From the NCBI RefSeq assembly GCF_022815905.2, contig NZ_CP119327.1:2476282-2540281 (forward strand): a stretch of DNA of 64,000 nt, in the 5' to 3' direction. Shown piece by piece: positions 36,811 through 52,200 of the stretch. The position numbers were made by a program, and so were the translations under genes. The stretch's first letter is position 1. Each line of letters starts with the position of its first letter. This DNA is from Staphylococcus sp. NRL 16/872 (GTDB lineage: Bacteria; Bacillota; Bacilli; Staphylococcales; Staphylococcaceae). A model generated the notes under the pieces. The model was not told the origin of the DNA. It saw only the letters and a list, made by a program, of their open reading frames with translations, and ran no database searches.

Positions 36811-37002
36811 ATGAAAATTAAAGAACTAATTCAACAATCTTATGAAGATTTATTAAGTTTGCAAGTGAACTGGTACAATGGGCTCATTTTACTCTTAATT
36901 GTATTTTTATTAAGTAGCATTACAACGCCAATTATTGGCGTACCTGTAGGTTTACTTGGGGGAGGCTATTTCTTAAAACGCCAAGAAGAAAAAAATAAAT
37001 AA
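36811..37002 (+). CDS. vraH: VraH-like small membrane protein
   Basis: A 63-residue protein with a charged N-terminus (MKIKELIQQSYEDLLSLQ) and one or two hydrophobic stretches (LILLLIVFLLSSITTPIIGV and the glycine-rich VGLLGGGYFL). It ends in a charged tail. The ATG has a strong site (actggaggatttcatt). Position directly after vraE and overall plan match VraH, which in S. aureus is needed with VraDE for high-level daptomycin and gallidermin resistance. The last gene of the unit, followed by a terminator. Confidence 0.8.
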   Translation: MKIKELIQQSYEDLLSLQVNWYNGLILLLIVFLLSSITTPIIGVPVGLLGGGYFLKRQEEKNK

Positions 37003-37023
37003 AATATAGATCATCGAGAAGCA

Positions 37024-37062
37024 TCTTTAAAGGAGAATCACCTCTCCTTTAAAGGTGTTTTT
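37024..37062 (+). terminator. terminator of the vraDEH operon
   Basis: CTTTAAAGGAGA and TCTCCTTTAAAGG form a 12-bp stem with an atcacc loop, followed by TGTTTTTTATT. Confidence 0.85.
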
Positions 37063-37190
37063 TATTATAGGTTTTTATAATTTTAGTTATATAGTATGCC
37101 TTAAATAGTCTACTAAATTATGTATGTAAAAAGCACTTATTTTCCCAGGAAAAATTTCATTTTTAATTTTATAATTACTTTAATTTATCA

Positions 37191-37218
37191 TTGTTTTTTA
37201 CATTGTTTAAATTATAAT
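37191..37218 (+). promoter_or_regulatory. candidate promoter of the giant surface-protein gene
   Basis: -35 TTGTTT (37191-37196), 16-bp spacer, -10 TATAAT (37213-37218), with a TAGGCCTA palindrome about 10 bases further on inside the untranslated leader. A second TATAAT at 37237 lacks a -35 box. The ribosome site GGAGG lies before the TTG start. Confidence 0.5.
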
Positions 37219-37265
37219 ATAACTATAGGCCTAGATTATAATTTAATACTGGAGGACATCAAGAT

Positions 37266-40200
37266 TTGAAACAACGATTGCAACAGAAATTCTCAATAAG
37301 AAAGTTCACGATTGGAACGGGTTCGGTCTTATTAGGGACGTTTCTAATTTTGGGTGTTCAAGACGTTGCGCATGCCAGCGAATTGAACGCTAACAACAAG
37401 AATTCAACAACGGCGAATAGCTCAGCAAACCCTGACGCTACAGCCCCAGTAACTCAAGCCAATACGAACGAGATATCTCAACCTGAAACTACAAATAAAG
37501 AGAATACAGTGGTTAAAGAAACACCAACATCCGAAGCATCAAGTACTGAAGCTAAAGCAGTATCTGATGACTCAGCCAAAGCTGAAGTTGCGCCTACTTC
37601 ACCAACTAAAGTTGAAGATAGAGAAGTTGCAACTGATTCTGCTGCTAAAACTGAAACAAACACAGTTACAGCCGCTTCTGATACAACAGAGCAACCTACA
37701 GTCCATAAACGCTCACGCCGTTCGGCAACTGCTCCGCTTTCATCAGAAGGTGTATTAACAGATACAACTACTAAAGCAACACCAAGCATGGATAATGCAA
37801 ATGGTGCAACGGTTAAGAGTAGAGATGTAGTAACTCCTAAACCTAAGGATTCAAACACAGTCCCTACTCCAGGTGTAAGATTTGAAAAGAACCCAGATCC
37901 TACTAAATATACATTTGCGATTACTGATTTGAAAAACTTTAACGCGGCGTATCATACAAAATATTATTACCGTTTATCAAAACCATACGATGATTCTGAT
38001 AATGTAACAATTGAATTAATAGATGGTGATACAAATTCTGTAGTAGAAACTAAACGCATTAACTCACCTGGAACGATATCAATGGGTGAAACTACTTTAG
38101 CGAGAGCCGTCGCTGCACATGATCCTAAAAAAGCTAAATATGGTCATATTAACTTTACGTTTTTACAAACGTTAGATTCATTCAAAAACACGCTTTCAAC
38201 AATCAGAGCGCGATTTGCGATAGATGAGCAAGGTAGCTTAGAAGATGAACGTAGTGGAATGCAAATCTATGACGTGTTTAACCAAGCAAATGAAGGAACA
38301 ACTATTACGGATCCGCAATACTATATTCCTAAAATTGTTCCTGAAACTGCATATTATCGTGTAGTAGATAAAAACAACCCTACGTATCAAGCAAATAAAA
38401 CTGATGTTAACGCTCAAACTTATGTAGCAAATAATAGAGAAAGAGAATTAGCTCATTACACAATTAAAGGTATGGATGGTCAAACTTATACTGCGTCAAA
38501 CGTACGTCAATTTGAAGGCTATCATTTATATCAAGTAGCTGACCCTGATAATATGACTGGTCCGATTACACGTCCTTATCAAGTAGGTTTAAGATACGTA
38601 GATGCTGAAACCAATAACGGTGGTGTAAAACGTATTAAAGAAATCGTTGGTGAAGATGGTACAACTCGTGTTGAACTTTGGACTTTATCGGCTGACCATA
38701 TGTCTGAATCAGCGAAAAATACAGGTATTGATACTAAAAACTATGTAAAAGTATATGAAGCAACGTTAAAACCTGGCGAAAAAAATATGAATGACTTAGG
38801 AAAACAAATTCTTATTCCTGGTTATTCACACCCTTTCCTTATTCAACCATCTAGTGCAGGTGAAGGGGCTGTAGGTAACGTCTTTGCACCTAAACAATCA
38901 GTCAATGGCGTAGAAGTAGGACGAGGAAGTAACTTCCGTTTACAAAACTTATTAACTAAAGCACGCCCAGTTGTTTACTATTACACTAAAATCGAACCTG
39001 TTGAAGTAACATTAACTGCGAAAAAAGTAGTTAAAGGTAATGCTTCTTTACCTGGTGGGTCTTTAACCAACGGACAATTTACTTTTAATATCGCAGCTGG
39101 TCCTAATTCACCAGCAATCCCAACTGCATCGCAATCAAAAACAAATGATGCGAATGGTACAGTTACATTTGATAAAATTGCGTTCACAAAACCAGGTACT
39201 TATACGTACACAATCACTGAAAATAAAACAAACTTAAGTTCTAATTATGATGCTGAACCTTTAACAGTAACAGCAACTGTTAAAGTAACAGAAGAAAATG
39301 GCGTCTTAAAATCAAAAGTAAGTTATGCGTATGCTTCTGACAATGATAATAACCAAGCATTCACTAACTATTTTGTTGCGCCTAAACAAATGAACTTCGA
39401 TGTACACTTCACAAAAGAATTAGTAGGACGTCCGTTAAATGACGGAGAGTTCCACTTTAACATGAAGAATTCTAAGGGTGAAGTGATTGCGACAGGTACA
39501 AACAATGCCGAAGGTCAAATTAACTTCGAATTTATTGATGGCAAACGCCCAACTTATACAAATACTGATGCTGGGAAAACGTTTACTTACACTGTTGAAG
39601 AGGTTCCTGGCAGTGAAAGTGGACTTACTTATGACCCTATGAAAGCGACTGTAACAGTAAATGTGACTAAGAGCCAAGACCAAAATCTTCACGTACTTAC
39701 AGTCACTTCTGTGGCACCTCATGATACTGAATTCAATAACGTTTATACACCAGCTCCAGCCAAAGCAAAAATTGAATTCACTAAAGTATTAGCAGGTAAA
39801 AAATTAACTGATGGTGCATTCCAATTTACACTTTCTGAAAATGATGAAGTACTTCAAACTGTTACTAATAAAAACGGTAAAGTTACATTTGAAGAGCTTT
39901 CTTATGATAGTGAAGGAAGCCATACTTATACTATTAAAGAAGTAAGAGGTACAGACGCTAATTACGATTACGATCCTATGGAAGCCACTGTTAAGGTAAG
40001 TGTCTTTGAAAGTCCTCTTACACATACATTAGATACTTTAGTCGAAATGCCTGATGACACAGAGTTCAATAACTACTATGTGACACCAAAACAATTGAAT
40101 TTTGATGTTCAATTTACAAAAGCCTTAGCTGGTCGTTCTTTAAATGCCGGTGAGTTCCACTTCAACATGAAGAATGATAAAGGCGAAGTCATTGCGACGG

Positions 40201-43200
40201 GTACGAACAATGCGCAAGGTATAATTAATTTCGAATTTGTCAATGGCAAACGTCCAACTTATACAAATGCTGATGCTGGTAAGACATTTAACTATACTGT
40301 GGAAGAAGTGCCTAGTAATTTACCACACATTACTAGTGACCCAATGAAAGCTAAGGTTACTGTTAATGTTGCAAAATCAGAAGATCAAGGTTTACATGTC
40401 TTAACTGTTACTTCTGTGGCACCTGCTGATAAAGAATTTAACAATGTCTTTACTCCACCAGCAGCAAGAGCAAAAATTGAATTTACTAAAACGTTAACAG
40501 GTAAAAATTTAACTGATGGTGAATTCCAATTTACTATTTCTGAGAATGGCCGTGTACTTCAAACCGTGACGAATAAAGGCGGTAAAGTAGTATTCGACGA
40601 TATTACGTATGACGCAGTCGGTATGCATACGTATACAATCAAAGAAGTAGCTGGTTCTGATAAAAATATTGATTATGATTCAATGGTAGCTACTGCAGTG
40701 GTCAACGTTCATCAAGTTCCTTCTACAGGTTTATTAACAGCTGAACTCACACTCTCAGCTGATAAAGAATTCAACAACTATTACGTTGCACCTAAAGAAT
40801 TAAACTTTGATGTTCAATTCACAAAAGCCTTAGCCGGTCGTAACTTAAAAGACCAAGAATTCCACTTCGATATGAAAGATGCCAATGGCGACGTTATTGC
40901 GACAGGTACGAACAATGCGCAAGGTAGAATCAATTTCACATTTGTGAATGGCAAACGCCCTACTTTCACAAATGCAGATGCTGGTAAATCATTCATTTAC
41001 ACAGTAGAAGAAGTGCCTAGTGACGAACAAGGTATGATTAGTGATCCTATGAAAGCCAAAGTTACTGTTAATGTAACGAAAGACTTACATGTCTTAACTG
41101 TTACTTCTGTGGCACCTAGTGATACTGAATTCAACAATATTTACAACCCAACGGCAGCAAAAGCGAAAATTGAATTCACTAAAGCTTTAACTGGTAAAGC
41201 ATTAACTGATGGTGAATTCCAATTCACACTTTCTGAGAATGGCCAAGTACTTCAAACCGTGACGAATAAAGGTGGCAAAGTTTCATTCGCTGAACTTTCA
41301 TACAATAAAGAGGGTACGCATACTTACAAAGTTAAAGAAGTTGTAGGCACTGATACAAACATTGATTATGATCCAATGGAAGCAACTGTAACAGTGAATG
41401 TTTCTAAAAATTCAACTACTGGTAACTACGACGTTGTCGTATTACCTCCAGATGATACTGAATTTAACAACTTCTATGTAGCACCTAAAGAATTGAATTT
41501 TGATGTTGAGTTTACTAAAGCTTTAACTGGACGTGACTTAAAAGACCAAGAATTCCACTTCAATATGAAAGATGCGAATGGCGACGTTATTGCGACAGGT
41601 ACGAACAATGCTCAAGGTAAAATCAATTTCACATTTGTGAATGGTAAACGCCCTACTTATACAAATGCGGATGCCGGTAAGTCATTCACTTATACAGTAG
41701 AAGAAGTACCAAGCACTGAAGTAGGTGTAACAAGCGATGCTATGAAAGCAACTGTAACAGTAAATGTTACTAAAGATTTACATGTACTTACAGCAACTTC
41801 TGTAGCACCAGCAGATACTGAATTCAACAATACATTTGTACCACCAACACCGCCAACACCAGTGTTCCAACCTGAAAAATTCGATTTATCAGCGGAAAAA
41901 TTTGATATTACAGGTAATAAATTATTAGATGATGATAGCGAATTAGCGAATAAATATGCTGATACAAATGCTAACCCTTATGCTGACCAATCAAATAATA
42001 ATGAACCTGAAAATATTAATACTAAAACATTAACTCGTGGCGATAAAATTGTTTATCAAGTATGGTTAGATACAACTCACTTAAGTGCAGAAAACAAAAT
42101 CAGTAAAGTGGGTATCACTGACGACTACGATGAAACAAGCGTGGATGTAAGTGACATCAAAGCTTACGATAGCGTAACTGGTCAAGATGTAACGCACTTA
42201 TTCAATATTACGAATGAAAACGGTGTAATTACAGCTACATCTAAAGAAAGCCTAATCAAAGATCACGTATTAGATAACGAACAAATTCCATTTGGTCGCT
42301 ATTATAAATTTGATATTGTAGGTTCAATCAAAGCTGATGCTATAGCAGATAAAGATATTACGAACGTCGCAAATCAATCTGTTCAATTCTTTAACCCTGC
42401 TAAAGGTAATAATGAAACACCACCACCTAAACCATCAGAAAAACGTGTTAACAAAGTTAAATCTGAACCTGCAAACATTCAACTTAAAGTAACGAAACGT
42501 CTTGAAGGCGGTCAACTTAAAGGTAATGATTACACATTCGATTTAATTGACTTAGCTAACCCTGGTCAACCTGTACAAGAAGCTACAAATGACTTAGACG
42601 GTAATGTTAACTTTAAAGCAATTAAATATAACCAATCAGGTACTTATAACTATGTAATCACTGAAAAAGTTGGCGCTGAAACAAATGTCGATTACGATAA
42701 AATGTCTGTAAACGTCATTGTTAAAGTTGATAAAGATCCAGCTACTGGTAATCTTCAGGCGAACGTACAATACGTAAGTACAGGCGGTAAATCTATTGGT
42801 GCAAACGATACTGAATTTAACAATAAAGTTATTCCACCGGTACCACCAACACCTGTGTTCCAACCTGAAAAATTCGACTTATCAGTTGAAAAATTCGATT
42901 TAACAGGTAACAAGTTATTAGATGATGATAGCGAATTAGCGAATAAATATGTGGATACAAATAACAACCCTTATGCTGACCAATCAAATAATAACGAAGC
43001 TGAAAACATTAACACGAAAGAATTAACTCGTGGAGATAAAATCGTTTACCAAGTATGGTTAGATACAACTCACTTAACTAGTGCGAATAATATTAATAAA
43101 TTAGGTATTACTGATGATTACGATGAAGCAAGCGTCAATGTAAGTGACATTAAAGCTTACGATGGTGTAACTGGCCAAGACGTAACAAACTTATTCGATA

Positions 43201-46200
43201 TTACGAATGTAAATGGCGTAATTACAGCAACGTCTAAAGACAGCTTAATTAAAGATCATATTATCGATAATGATCAAATGCCATTCGGTCGTTACTACAA
43301 ATTTGATATTGTTGGTACAGTGAAAGCTGATGCTAAAGCTAATAAAGACTTTACAAACGTCGCAAATCAATCTGTTCAGTTCTTTAACCCAGTTAAAGGT
43401 GGAAATGAAGTACCACCTCCAAAACCTTCACAAAAACGTGTGAATAAAGTTAAATCTGAACCAGCGAACATCGAGCTTAAAGTAACCAAAAAACTTGAAG
43501 GCGGTCAACTTCAAGGTGGCGATTACACATTTGTATTAACAGATGTAACTAATCCTGACCAACCACTTCAAGAAGTTACTAATGATGCGGAAGGTAATGT
43601 TAAATTCACACCTATTAAATATAAAGAAGTAGGTAAGCATTCTTATCTTGTAACTGAAAAAGTTGGTACAAACGCTAATGTTGATTACGATAAAATGTCT
43701 ATCCTAGTTAACGTTGATGTGACTGAAAACCCAACTACTGGAAATCTTGAAACTGCTGTGAAATACATCAGTACTGGTGGTAAATCTATCGGCCCTAATG
43801 ATACTGAGTTTAATAACACGGTTATCCCGCCTACACCACCAACACCTGAGTTCCAACCTGAAAAATTCGATTTATCAGTACCGAAATTCGATTTAACAGG
43901 TAACAAGTTATTAGATGATGATAGTGAATTAGCGAATAAATATGCTGACACTAATAGTAATCCTTATGCAGATCAATCAAATAACAACGAACCTGAAAAC
44001 ATCAATACGAAAGAATTAACTCGTGGAGATGCGATCGTTTACCAAGTATGGTTAGATACTACAAAATTAACTGAAGCAAACAAAATCAATAAAGTAGGTA
44101 TTACAGATGATTACGATGAAACAAGCGTAGATGTATCTGAAATCAAAGCTTATGATGGCGTAACTGGACAAGATGTAACACACTTATTCGATATTACGAA
44201 TAATAATGGTGTCATCACAGCTACTTCAAAAGATAGCTTAATCAAAGATCACGTTATCGATAATAGCCAAATGCCATTTGGACGTTACTACAAATTTGAT
44301 ATTGTTGGTACAGTGAAAGCTGATGCTGTAGCAGGTAAAGATATTACGAACGTTGCGAACCAATCTGTTCAATTCTTTAACCCTACAAAAGGCGGAAACG
44401 AAGTTCCACCACCAAAACCATCAGAAAAACGTGTCAACAAAGTTACACCTGAACCAGCGAATATCGAGCTTAAAGTAACAAAACGTCTTGAAGGTGGCCA
44501 ACTTAAAGGTGGGGACTTCACATTCGTCTTAACTGATTTAGCTAACCCTGATCAACCAGTACAACAAGCGACAAACGATGCCAATGGTAACGTGAAATTC
44601 TTACCAATTAAATATAAAGAAGTAGGTAAACACTCTTACCTTGTTACTGAAAAAGTTGGTACAGAGGCTAATATGGATTACGATACTATGTCAATCGTAG
44701 TTAATGTAGATGTAACTAAAGACGCAGCTACAGGTAATCTTAAAACTGAAGTTAAATACGTCAGCACAGGCGGTAAATCTATTGGTGCAAACGATACTGA
44801 GTTCAACAATACGTTAACTCCTCCACCACCAGTAGTACCACCAACACCTGAGTTCCAACCTGAAAAATTCGATTTATCAGTGCCAAAATTCGACGTGACA
44901 GGTAACAAGTTATTAGATGATGATAGCGAATTAGCGAATAAATACGCTGACACTAATAGTAATCCTTACGCAGATCAATCTAATAACAACGAACCTGAAA
45001 ACATCAACACGAAAGAATTAAATCGTGGAGATGCGATCGTTTATCAAGTATGGTTAGATACTACGAAATTAACTGAAGCGAATAAAATCAACAAATTAGG
45101 TATCACTGATGATTACGATGAAGCGAATGTTCAAGTAAGTGACATTAAAGCGTATGATGGCGTAACAGGTCAAGACGTGACTCACTTATTCGATATTACG
45201 AATAATAATGGTGTGATCACAGCTACTACTAAAGACAGTTTAGTAACTGACCATGTAATTGATAATAGTCAAATGCCATTCGGACGTTACTACAAATTTG
45301 ATATCGTTGGTACAGTAAAAGCTGACGCTGTGGCTGGAAAAGATTTCACTAACATTGCGAACCAATCTGTTCAATACTTCAACCCGGTTAAAGGTGGCAA
45401 TGAAGTACCACCGCCAAAACCATCTGAAAAACGTGTGAACAAAGTGAAACCTGCACCAGCTGACATCGAACTTAAAGTAACTAAGAAACTTGAAGGTGGC
45501 CAACTTAAAGGTGGAGACTTCACATTCGTCTTAACTGATTTGGCAAATCCAGATCAAGTCGTTCAAGAAGTAACAAATGACGCCAACGGCGTTGTGAAAT
45601 TCTCAACTATGAAATACAAAGAAGTAGGTAAGCATTCTTACCTTGTTACTGAAAAAGTTGGTACAGACGCTAATATGGATTACGATACTATGTCAATCGT
45701 AGTTAACGTTGATGTAACTAAAGATGAAGTTACTGGTAATCTTAAAACTGAAGTTAAATACGTCAGCACAGGCGGTAAGTCTATTGGTTCAAATGATACT
45801 GAGTTCAACAATACGTTAACTCCTCCACCACCAGTAGTACCACCAACACCTGAGTTCCAACCTGAAAAATTCGATTTATCAGTACCGAAATTCGACGTAA
45901 CAGGTAACAAGTTATTAGATGATGATAGCGAATTAGCGAATAAATACGCTGACACTAATAGTAATCCTTACGCAGATCAATCTAATAACAACGAACCTGA
46001 AAACATCAACACGAAAGAATTAAATCGTGGAGATGCGATCGTTTATCAAGTATGGTTAGATACTACGAAATTAACTGAAGCGAATAAAATCAACAAATTA
46101 GGTATCACTGATGACTACGATGAAGCGAATGTTCAAGTAAGTGACATTAAAGCGTATGATGGCGTAACTGGACAAGACGTGACTCACTTATTCGATATTA

Positions 46201-49200
46201 CGAATGAAAACGGTGTGATCACTGCTACTACTAAAGACAGTTTAGTAACTGACCATGTGATTGATAATAATCAAATGCCATTCGGACGTTACTACAAATT
46301 TGATATCGTTGGTACAGTAAAAGCGGACGCTGTGGCTGGAAAAGATTTCACTAACATTGCGAACCAATCTGTTCAATACTTCAACCCGGTTAAAGGTGGC
46401 AATGAAGTACCACCGCCAAAACCATCTGAAAAACGTGTGAACAAAGTGAAACCTGCACCAGCTGACATCGAACTTAAAGTAACTAAGAAACTTGAAGGTG
46501 GCCAACTTAAAGGTGGAGACTTCACATTCGTCTTAACTGATTTGGCAAATCCAGATCAAGTCGTTCAAGAAGTAACAAATGACGCCAACGGCGTTGTGAA
46601 ATTCTCAACTATGAAATACAAAGAAGTAGGTAAGCATTCTTACCTTGTTACTGAAAAAGTTGGTACAGACGCTAATATGGATTACGATACTATGTCAATC
46701 GTAGTTAACGTTGATGTAACTAAAGATGAAGTTACTGGTAATCTTAAAACTGAAGTTAAATACGTCAGCACAGGCGGTAAGCCTATTGGTTCAAATGATA
46801 CTGAGTTCAACAATACGTTAACTCCTCCACCACCAGTAGTACCACCAACACCTGAGTTCCAACCTGAAAAATTCGATTTATCAGTACCGAAATTCGACGT
46901 AACAGGTAACAAGTTATTAGATGATGATAGCGAATTAGCGAATAAATACGCTGACACATCTGCCAACCCTTACGCAGATCAAGCTAATAATAATGAACCT
47001 GAAAACATTAACACGAAAGAATTAAATCGTGGAGATGCGATCGTTTATCAAGTATGGTTAGATACTACGAAATTAACTGAAGCGAATAAGATTAATAAAC
47101 TTGGCATTACTGATGATTACGATGAAGCAAGCGTAGATGTGTCTGAAATCAAAGCTTACGATGGCGTAACAGGTCAAGATGTCACTCATTTATTCGATAT
47201 CGTTAATAATAATGGTGTCATCACAGCTACTACTAAAGACAGCTTAGTAACTGACCATGTGATTGATAATAATCAAATGCCATTTGGACGTTACTACAAA
47301 TTTGATATCGTTGGTACAGTAAAAGCTGATGCAGTCGCTGGAAAAGATTTCACTAACATTGCGAACCAATCTGTTCAATACTTCAATCCGGTTAAAGGCG
47401 GCAACGAAGTTCCACCACCAAAACCATCTGAAAAACGTGTCAACAAAGTGAAACCTGCACCAGCTGACATCGAACTTAGAGTGACTAAGAAACTTGAAGG
47501 TGGCCAACTTAAAGGTGGAGACTTCACATTCGTCTTAACTGACTTAGCTAACCCTGATCAAGTCGTTCAAGAAGTGACAAATGACGCCAACGGCGTTGTG
47601 AAATTCTCAACTATGAAATATAAAGAAGTAGGTAAACACTCTTACCTTGTTACTGAAAAAGTTGGTACAGACGCTAATATGGATTACGATACTATGTCAA
47701 TCGTAGTTAACGTTGATGTAACTAAAGATGAAGTTACTGGTAATCTTAAAACTGAAGTTAAATACGTCAGCACAGGTGGTAAGTCTATTGGTTCAAATGA
47801 TACTGAGTTCAACAATACGTTGACTCCTCCACCACCAGTAGTACCACCAACACCTGAGTTCCAACCTGAAAAATTCGATTTATCAGTACCGAAATTCGAC
47901 GTAACAGGTAACAAGTTATTAGATGATGATAGCGAATTAGCGAATAAATACGCTGACACTAATAGTAATCCTTACGCAGATCAAGCTAATAATAATGAAC
48001 CTGAAAACATTAACACGAAAGAATTAAATCGTGGAGATGCGATCGTTTACCAAGTGTGGTTAGATACTACGAAATTAACTGAAGCGAATAAGATCAATAA
48101 ACTTGGTATTACTGATGATTACGATGAATCAAGCGTAGATGTATCTGAAATCAAAGCTTATGATGGCGTAACTGGACAAGATGTAACACACTTATTCGAC
48201 ATTACGAATGAAAATGGTGTGATCACAGCTACTACTAAAGCAAGTTTAGTAAAAGATCACGTGATTGATAATGAACAAATGCCATTCGGTCGTTACTATA
48301 AATTCGATATCGTTGGTACAGTGAAAGCTGACGCAGTGGCTGGAAAAGATTTCACTAACATTGCGAACCAATCTGTTCAATACTTCAATCCAGTTAAAGG
48401 TGGCAACGAAGTTCCACCACCAAAACCATCAGAAAAACGTGTCAACAAAGTTACACCTGCACCAGCTGACATCGAGCTTAAAGTGACTAAGAAACTTGAA
48501 GGTGGCCAACTTAAAGGCGGAGACTTCACATTCGTCTTAACTGATTTGGCAAACCCTGATCAAGTCGTTCAAGAAGTAACAAATGACGCCAACGGCGTTG
48601 TGAAATTCTCAACTATGAAATACAAAGAGGTAGGTAAACATTCTTACCTTGTTACTGAAAAAGTTGGTACAGACGCTAATATGGATTACGATACTATGTC
48701 AATCGTAGTTAACGTTGATGTAACTAAAGATGAAGTTACTGGCAACTTAAAAACAAATGTTAAATACGTAAGTACAGGTGGTAAATCAATCGGAGCGAAT
48801 GATACTGAGTTTAATAACACTGTTATCCCGCCTACACCACCAACACCTGAGTTCCAACCTGAAAAATTCGATTTATCAGTGCCGAAATTCGACGTAACAG
48901 GTAACAAATTATTAGATGATGATAGCGAATTAGCGAATAAATACACAGATACTAATAGTAATCCTTACGCTGATCAATCAAATAACAACGAACCTGAAAA
49001 CATTAACACGAAAGAATTAAATCGTGGAGATGCGATCGTTTACCAAGTATGGTTAGATACTACGAAATTAACTGAAGCAAACAAAATTAATAAAGTTGGT
49101 ATTACTGATGATTACGATGAATCAAGCGTAGATGTATCTGACATCAAAGCTTATGATGGCGTAACTGGACAAGATGTAACACACTTATTCGACATTACGA

Positions 49201-52200
49201 ATGAAAATGGTGTGATCACAGCTACTTCAAAAGACAGCTTAATCAAAGATCACGTTATCGATAATAGCCAAATGCCATTCGGTCGTTACTATAAATTCGA
49301 TATCGTTGGTACAGTGAAAGCTGACGCAGTGGCTGGAAAAGATTTCACTAACATTGCGAACCAATCTGTTCAATACTTCAACCCGGTTAAAGGTGGTAAC
49401 GAAGTTCCACCACCAAAACCATCAGAAAAACGTGTCAACAAAGTTACACCTGCACCAGCTGACATCGAGCTTAAAGTGACTAAGAAACTTGAAGGTGGCC
49501 AACTTAAAGGCGGAGACTTCACATTCGTCTTAACTGATTTGGCAAACCCTGATCAAGTCGTTCAAGAAGTAACAAATGACGCCAACGGCGTTGTGAAATT
49601 CTCAACTATGAAATATAAAGAAGTAGGTAAGCATTCTTATCTTGTTACTGAAAAAGTGGGTCCAGATACAAGCGTTGATTATGACACAATGTCTGTTGTA
49701 GTAAACGTTGATGTAACTAAAGACGCCACTACTGGTAATCTTAAAACTGAAGTTAAATACGTAAGCACAGGTGGTAAATCTATTGGTGCAAACGATACTG
49801 AATTTAATAACACTGTTAAACCACCAACACCACCACACTTCCAACCTGAAAAATTCGATTTATCAGTACCGAAATTCGATTTAACAGGTAACAAATTATT
49901 AGACGATGATAGCGAATTAGCGAATAAATACACAGATACTAATAGTAATCCTTACGCTGATCAATCAAATAACAACGAACCTGAAAACATTAACACGAAA
50001 GAATTAAGTCGTGGAGATGCGATCGTTTATCAAGTATGGTTAGATACAACTAAATTAACTGCTGAAAATAAAATCAATCAATTAGGTATTACTGATGATT
50101 ATGATGAAGCAAGTGTAGATGTATCTGAAATCAAAGCGTATGATGGCGTAACAGGTCAAGACGTGACTCATCTATTCGATATCGTTAATAACAATGGCGT
50201 CATCACAGCTACTACTAAAGCAAGTTTAGTAAAAGATCACGTGATTGATAATGAACAAATGCCATTCGGACGTTACTACAAATTTGATATTGTTGGTAAA
50301 ATCAAAGCTGACGCAGTGGCTGGAAAAGATATTACAAACGTTGCGAACCAATCTGCACAATTCTTCAATCCAGTTAAAGGTGGCAACGAGGTACCACCTC
50401 CACCACCAACTGAAAAACGTGTCAACAAAGTGAAACCTGAACCAGCGAATATCGAACTTAAAGTAACGAAACGTCTTGAAGGTGGCCAACTTAAAGGTGG
50501 AGACTTCACATTCGTATTAACTGATTTAGCTAACCCTGAACAACCTGTACAACAAGCTACAAATGATGCGAATGGTAATGTTAAATTCTTACCAATTAAA
50601 TATAATGAAGTAGGTAAACACTCTTACCTTGTAACTGAAAAAGTAGGCACAGAACAAAACGTTGATTACGATACAATGTCAATCGTTGTAAATGTGGACG
50701 TAACTAAAGATGAAGTTACTGGCAACCTTAAAACTGAAGTTAAGTACGTAAGTACAGGTGGTAAATCAATCGGAGCGAATGATACTGAGTTCAACAATAC
50801 TATCACACCTCCGCCAACACCTGAATTCCAACCTGAAAAATTCGATTTATCAGTACCGAAATTCGATTTATCAGGTAACAAATTATTAGACGATGATAGC
50901 GAATTAGCAAATAAATACGCAGACACGAATAACAATCCTTATGCAGATCAAGCTAATAATAATGAGCCTGAAAACATTAACACGAAAGAATTAAATCGTG
51001 GAGATGCGATCGTCTACCAAGTTTGGTTAGATACTACGAAACTAACTGAAGCGAATAAGATTAATAAACTTGGCATTACTGATGACTATGATGAAACAAA
51101 CGTTGAAGTAAGTGACATTAAAGCTTACGATGGCGTAACAGGTCAAGATGTAACACACTTATTCGACATCGTTAACACTAATGGTGTGATTACAGCTACT
51201 ACTAAAGACAGCTTAGTGAAAGATCATGTCATCGATAATAATCAAATGCCATTCGGTCGTTACTACAAATTTGATATCGTTGGTACAGTAAAAGCTGACG
51301 CAGTGGCTGGAAAAGACTTTACTAACATTGCGAACCAATCTGTTCAATACTTCAACCCGGTTAAAGGTGGCAATGAAGTTCCACCACCAAAACCATCTGA
51401 AAAACGTGTGAACAAAGTTACACCTACACCAGCAAATATCGAACTTAAAGTAACTAAACGCCTTGAAGGTGGCCAACTTAAAGGCGGAGATTACACATTC
51501 GTATTAGCAAACTTAGCTAACCCTGATCAACCTGTTCAAGAAGTGACTAACGACGCAAACGGTAATGTGAAATTCTCACCAATCAAATATAAAGAAGTTG
51601 GCACATATAGTTACCTTGTAACTGAAAAAGTTGGCACAGATACGAACGTTGATTATGACACAATGTCTATTGTAGTAAATGTTGATGTTACTAAAAATCC
51701 AACTACTGGTAACTTACAAACTGCTGTAAGATACATCAGTACAGGCGGTAAATCTATTGGTGCAAATGATACTGAGTTTAACAACACTGTTAAACCACCA
51801 GTTCCACCACACTTCCAACCTGAAAAATTCGATTTATCAGTGCCGAAATTCGACTTAACAGGTAATAAATTATTAGATGATGATAGCGAATTAGCTAATA
51901 AATATGCAGATACGAATAACAATCCTTATGCAGATCAATCTAATAACAACGAACCTGAAAATATTAATACGAAAGAATTAAGTCGTGGCGATACAATTGT
52001 TTATCAAGTATGGTTAGATACTACGAAATTAACTGCTGAAAACAAAATCAATCAATTAGGTATCACTGATGATTATGATGAAACAAGCGTAGAAGTTTCT
52101 GACATCAAAGCTTATGATGGTGTAACTGGACAAGATGTAACGCATCTATTCAACATCGTTAACAACAATGGTGTCATCACAGCTACTACTAAAGACAGCT

